A stretch of 64,000 bases of DNA, taken from the NCBI GenBank assembly GCA_963755375.1, contig CAVWKG010000016.1:372001-436000 (forward strand), written 5' to 3'. This DNA is from Bog-473 sp963755375. GTDB lineage: Bacteria > Actinomycetota > Acidimicrobiia > Acidimicrobiales > RAAP-2. The position numbers and the translations under genes are program-made. Shown here piece by piece: positions 60,747 through 64,000 of the stretch (the stretch's first letter is position 1; every line of letters begins with the position of its first letter). The notes under the pieces were generated by a model. It saw only the letters and a program-made list of their open reading frames with translations. It had not been told where the DNA came from and did not search any database.

Positions 60747-62026
60747 GCCACCTGTTGCCCGGGACGCTCATCGAGCGCACCTTCCGGGAGCGGATCATCC
60801 TGGTGGGGGTCATCTTCCCCGGCTTGACCGACGAGATGGTCGCCGAGGAGTTGGACGAGCTCGCCCGGCTGGTGGACAGCGCCGGCGCCGACGTGGTGGG
60901 GCGCGTCGTGCAACGGCGCAACGCGCCCGACGCCGCGACCTTCGTCGGTCGCGGCAAGGCGGAGGAGATCGCGGCCTTGAGCCGCACCCTCGACGCCGAC
61001 ACCGTCGTGTTCGACGACGAGTTGACGCCGGCCCAGCACCGGAACCTGGAGAAGCTGTTCGGCCGCACCGCCATCGACCGGACGGCGGTGATCCTCGACA
61101 TCTTCGCCCAGAACGCGCGCAGTCCCGAGGGCAAGGCGCAGGTGGAGCTGGCGCTCCTGCGGTACCGGCTCCCGCGTCTGCGCGGCCGCGGTTCCGCCCT
61201 GAGCCAGCAGGCGGGTGGCATCGGCACCCGGGGTCCGGGCGAGACACAGCTCGAGGTCGACCGCCGGCGCCTCGTCCGGCGCATGCACAAGCTGGAGTCC
61301 GACCTGCGCGAGGTGGAGCGCACCCGTGCGCTGCAGCGCCGCAGCCGCGCCCGCGGCCGGCATCGTGAGCTGGTCCTGGTTGGCTACACCAATGCGGGGA
61401 AATCGACGCTGCTCAACCGGCTGACCGACGCCGGCGTGCCGGCGGAGAACCGCCTCTTCGTCACCCTCGACCCGCGCACCCGGCAGCTCTCGCTTCCCGG
61501 GGGCGAGACGGTCCTCGTCACCGACACGGTCGGTTTCGTGCGCAAGCTGCCGCACGAGCTGGTCGAGGCGTTCCGCTCGACGCTGGACTCCGTGCGCCTG
61601 GCGGACCTGGTCGTGCACGTGGTCGACGGGACCGCGGTCAATGCGGCGTCGCAAATGGCTGCGGTGCGCGAGGTCCTGACCGAGATCGGCGCGGCGGACG
61701 TCCCCGAGCTGATCGTCGTGAACAAGGCCGATGCCGCGCCCGAGGAGGCCAAGGCCGTGGCGCATGCCAGCGAGGGTGCGCTCCTCGTCTCGGCCCGCAC
61801 GGGCGAGGGGGTCGACGAGCTCCTGCGGGTCCTCGGCGACCGCTTGCGCGGGTCGGACCGGGTCGTGCAGCTGGTGGTGCCGTGGGCGCGCGGCGACGTG
61901 CTGGCCGCCATCCATCGTGAGGGTGAGGTGGTGGGGCAGAGCGACGGTGAGGAGTCGGCCACGCTGCAGGTGGTGCTCGACGATGTGGGCCGGGCGCGGT
62001 TCGCCGAATTCGTGGCGGCGCCGTGA
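60743..62026 (+). CDS. hflX: GTPase HflX
   Basis: 427 residues from the TTG at 60743, overlapping the dapF stop (TTGA). The N-terminal HflX domain includes 'ATFVGRGKAEEIAALSRTLD' and 'SQQAGGIGTRGPGETQLEVD'. The G domain has 'LVGYTNAGKSTLLNRLTD' (G1), 'DTVGFV' (G3) and 'NKAD' (G4). HflX binds the ribosome and can split stalled 70S particles after stress. Confidence 0.94.
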   Translation: MSHLLPGTLIERTFRERIILVGVIFPGLTDEMVAEELDELARLVDSAGADVVGRVVQRRNAPDAATFVGRGKAEEIAALSRTLDADTVVFDDELTPAQHRNLEKLFGRTAIDRTAVILDIFAQNARSPEGKAQVELALLRYRLPRLRGRGSALSQQAGGIGTRGPGETQLEVDRRRLVRRMHKLESDLREVERTRALQRRSRARGRHRELVLVGYTNAGKSTLLNRLTDAGVPAENRLFVTLDPRTRQLSLPGGETVLVTDTVGFVRKLPHELVEAFRSTLDSVRLADLVVHVVDGTAVNAASQMAAVREVLTEIGAADVPELIVVNKADAAPEEAKAVAHASEGALLVSARTGEGVDELLRVLGDRLRGSDRVVQLVVPWARGDVLAAIHREGEVVGQSDGEESATLQVVLDDVGRARFAEFVAAP

Positions 62027-63156
62027 CGTTCCGCGTGCCGCCCTATCCCTACGACCGGCTGGACGGGCTGGCCAAGGTGGCGGATGCGCACGAGGGTGGC
62101 ATGGTCGACTCCTCCATCGGCACGCCGTGCGACCCGCCGCCGCCCGCCGTGCTCGAGGCGCTGGCGTCATCGGACACCGAGCGGGGCTACCCCGCCTCGG
62201 CCGGCAGCCCCCAGCTGCGCGCCGCGGCCAGCGCCTGGCTGGCCCGCCGCTTCGCCCTCTCGGACGTGCCCCCGTCGTCGGTGGCGGCGTGTGTCGGGAC
62301 GAAGGAGCTGGTGGCCTCAGTGCCACACCTGTTGCGCCTGCGCGAACCGGGTCGGGACACGGTGCTCTACCCGGCCGTGTCCTATCCGACCTACGCCATG
62401 GGGGCGGAGCTGGCCGGCTGCCGCGCCATCCCGGTCCCGGCCGCCGCCGGGCGGGTCGGGGGACTGCAGCTCGACGCCATCGACCCCGACGTTGCGTCGC
62501 GCGCGCTGGTGCTCTGGTCGAACTCGCCGTCGAATCCGACCGGCGGCCTGGGGGACCTCGGGGCGGAGGCGGCCTGGGGGAGGGCGCACGGCGTGCCGGT
62601 GTTCTCCGACGAGTGCTACGCCGAGTTCACCTGGGACGGTGCGCCCCGGTCGGTGCTCCAGCACGGTCCCGACGGCGTGGTCGCGGTGCACTCCCTCTCC
62701 AAGCGATCGAACCTGGCCGGCGTGCGCGTCGGCTTCTACGCCGGCGACGCCGAGCTGGTCGAGTTCCTCCGGGCCGTGCGCCAGCACGCCGGTCTCATGG
62801 TCCCCGGCCCGGCCCAGGCCGCCGGTGTGGCGGCCCTGTCCGACGACGCACACGTGGAGGCCCAACGGGCGCGGTACCGGGAACGCCTGGCCTTCATGGC
62901 CGGCGTCCTCGAGCGGTACGGCTGCCCGGTGGCCTTCCCCGAGGGCGGCTTCTACCTGTGGGTGCCGGTGCCCGCCGGCCGCTGGCCCGACGCCTGGGCG
63001 ATGGCCGAGTCGCTGGCCACCGACGGCGGGCTCTTGGTGAGCCCCGGCGACCTCTACGGAGCAGAGGGCGCGGGCCACGTGCGTGTGGCGCTCGTGCAGC
63101 CCATGGAGCGGTTGACGCTGGTGGGGGAGCGCCTCGCTAGGGTGCGACATGGCTGA
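62023..63156 (+). CDS. dapC: succinyldiaminopimelate transaminase
   Basis: 377 residues, GTG start overlapping the hflX stop. A fold-type I aminotransferase: 'PPYPYDRLDGLAKVADAHEG' is the actinobacterial DapC start, 'LVLWSNSPSNPTGGLGDL' carries the N-P-x-G motif, 'VFSDECYAEFTWDG' the Asp/Tyr pair, and 'VAVHSLSKRSNLAGVRVGFY' the PLP lysine and phosphate-binding Arg. It makes N-succinyl-L,L-diaminopimelate using glutamate. Confidence 0.92.
   Translation: MTFRVPPYPYDRLDGLAKVADAHEGGMVDSSIGTPCDPPPPAVLEALASSDTERGYPASAGSPQLRAAASAWLARRFALSDVPPSSVAACVGTKELVASVPHLLRLREPGRDTVLYPAVSYPTYAMGAELAGCRAIPVPAAAGRVGGLQLDAIDPDVASRALVLWSNSPSNPTGGLGDLGAEAAWGRAHGVPVFSDECYAEFTWDGAPRSVLQHGPDGVVAVHSLSKRSNLAGVRVGFYAGDAELVEFLRAVRQHAGLMVPGPAQAAGVAALSDDAHVEAQRARYRERLAFMAGVLERYGCPVAFPEGGFYLWVPVPAGRWPDAWAMAESLATDGGLLVSPGDLYGAEGAGHVRVALVQPMERLTLVGERLARVRHG
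63138..63143 (+). promoter_or_regulatory. candidate internal -10 box (TAGGGT) for dapD
   Basis: TAGGGT inside the last codons of dapC ends 5 bp before the dapD ATG. It may give extra, leaderless dapD transcription. Confidence 0.3.
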
Positions 63157-63976
63157 TCTGCAGGCGAGCATCGAGGAGTTGTGGGAACGGCGCGACGGAT
63201 TGTCGCCGGCGGACACCGACGCGGCAGCGCTGGTGACCGAGGCCATCGAGCTGCTCGATACGGGCCAGGCCCGGGTGGCCGAGGTCGACGCCGCCACCGA
63301 CGAGGTCGTCGTCCACGAATGGCTCAAGAAGTCCATCCTGATGCTCTTCTCGCTGCGGGGCATGGAGACCGTCGAGCTCGGGCCCTTCGAGTACGCCGAC
63401 AAGCTTCCGCTCAAGCACGGCTTCGCCGAGGCCGGCGTGCGTGCGCTGCCCGGCGCCTCCGCCCGCTGGGGCTCGTTCCTCGGGCGCGGCGTGGTCCTCA
63501 TGCCGTCCTACGTGAACATCGGGGCGTGGGTGGGCGCGGGCTCCATGGTCGACACCTGGGCCACCGTGGCCTCCTGTGCCCAGATCGGGGAGCGCGTGCA
63601 CCTGGCGGGCGGGGTGGGCATCGGCGGCGTGCTCGAGCCGCCGAACGCCGTGCCCGTTGTGGTCGAGGACGACGCCTTCGTCGGGAGCCGCTGCATGGTG
63701 ACCGGCGGGGCGCGCATCGGCAAGGGATCGGTCCTGGGCGCGGGGAGCTTCCTCGATCCGTCCATCCCGGTCATCGACGCCGAGACGGGTGAGGAGATCT
63801 CCCGCGGCGTGGTGCCGCCGTGGTGCGTGGCCATCCGGGCCAGTCGCCGGCGCGAGTACCCGGGCGGGGAGTTCTTCGTGCCCTGCGTCCTCGTGATCAA
63901 GCGCCTCGGCGAGGGGGAGCGCCACGACAAGGCCCAGCTGAACCAGGTCCTGCGGGACCACGGCGCCAGCACCTGA
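63149..63976 (+). CDS. dapD: tetrahydrodipicolinate N-succinyltransferase
   Basis: 275 residues, overlapping dapC by 8 bp. The left-handed beta-helix core is clear ('PSYVNIGAWVGAGSMVDTWA', 'HLAGGVGIGGVLEPPNAVPV', 'VGSRCMVTGGARIGKGSVLG'). Length and sequence are close to the E. coli-type enzyme and unlike the longer mycobacterial DapD I know. It transfers succinyl from succinyl-CoA to tetrahydrodipicolinate, the step before DapC. It is complete, with its stop 24 bp before the window end. Confidence 0.93.
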   Translation: MADLQASIEELWERRDGLSPADTDAAALVTEAIELLDTGQARVAEVDAATDEVVVHEWLKKSILMLFSLRGMETVELGPFEYADKLPLKHGFAEAGVRALPGASARWGSFLGRGVVLMPSYVNIGAWVGAGSMVDTWATVASCAQIGERVHLAGGVGIGGVLEPPNAVPVVVEDDAFVGSRCMVTGGARIGKGSVLGAGSFLDPSIPVIDAETGEEISRGVVPPWCVAIRASRRREYPGGEFFVPCVLVIKRLGEGERHDKAQLNQVLRDHGAST

Positions 63977-64000
63977 TCCGGTGGGCGACCTTCTTGCCGC

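Noticed and set aside
1..64000. tRNA, rRNA or CRISPR loci
   Set aside because: I looked for tRNA T-arm (GGTTCGA-type) motifs in the gaps and for regular spaced repeats and saw nothing convincing. A tRNA covariance-model scan would settle it.

Overview
The window is high-GC DNA from an actinobacterium. Housekeeping gene order gives the clearest clue. thrS, an Ap4A-phosphorylase-type HIT gene, a CDP-alcohol phosphatidyltransferase, a PIM-type acyltransferase, pimA, then pdxS-pdxT follow the phosphatidylinositol-mannoside neighbourhood known from mycobacteria. Secreted proteins built on 'GYWLVASDGG(I/V)FSFGDA' repeats, many GTG/TTG starts and probable leaderless promoters fit a deep-branching actinobacterium. 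Acidimicrobiia is my best guess, by inference only. I found no rRNA, tRNA or CRISPR array.

Region 1 (1-32.3 kb) is an accessory surface-polysaccharide region. It holds many GT4 and GT2 glycosyltransferases (one with two GT4 domains in a single chain), SAM and FkbM methyltransferases, a GMC oxidoreductase/aldo-keto reductase pair, an ABC half-transporter of the flippase/exporter type, an AsnB-type amidotransferase, and two related large secreted repeat/beta-propeller proteins in inverted orientation. It is strongly eroded. Frameshifts interrupt the GMC and AKR genes, two GT4 genes, one FkbM gene and both copies of the large secreted protein. There are remnants of a methyltransferase, an ISL3-type transposase, a serine recombinase and the 5' end of a second copy of the ABC transporter. 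No Wzx or Wzy is visible, so the ABC protein is the only candidate for moving a lipid-linked glycan.

Region 2 (32.4-35.1 kb) is a transition. It has a nucleotidyltransferase-fold protein, a Tat-exported Gly/Ser-rich protein with a C-terminal LASTG sorting-like signal, and a low-molecular-weight tyrosine phosphatase.

Region 3 (35.4-48.4 kb) is a compact block: thrS, HIT, an LPG-synthase-like membrane protein and a lipoprotein; then EF-G2 and a GT2 on the opposite strand; then pgsA-like, acyltransferase, pimA, an M48 protease, pdxS and pdxT. Many genes overlap by 4 bp.

Region 4 (48.4-64 kb) has a SnoaL-like protein, a GDPD, a secreted SGNH hydrolase with the same SDGG repeats seen in region 1, and an Rv2578c-type radical SAM protein under an apparent LexA-controlled promoter. 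It continues with ftsK, a D,D-carboxypeptidase, thrB, a lipoprotein, and an operon miaB-miaA-dapF-hflX-dapC-dapD joining tRNA modification to lysine/diaminopimelate synthesis. All genes here look intact, in contrast to region 1.
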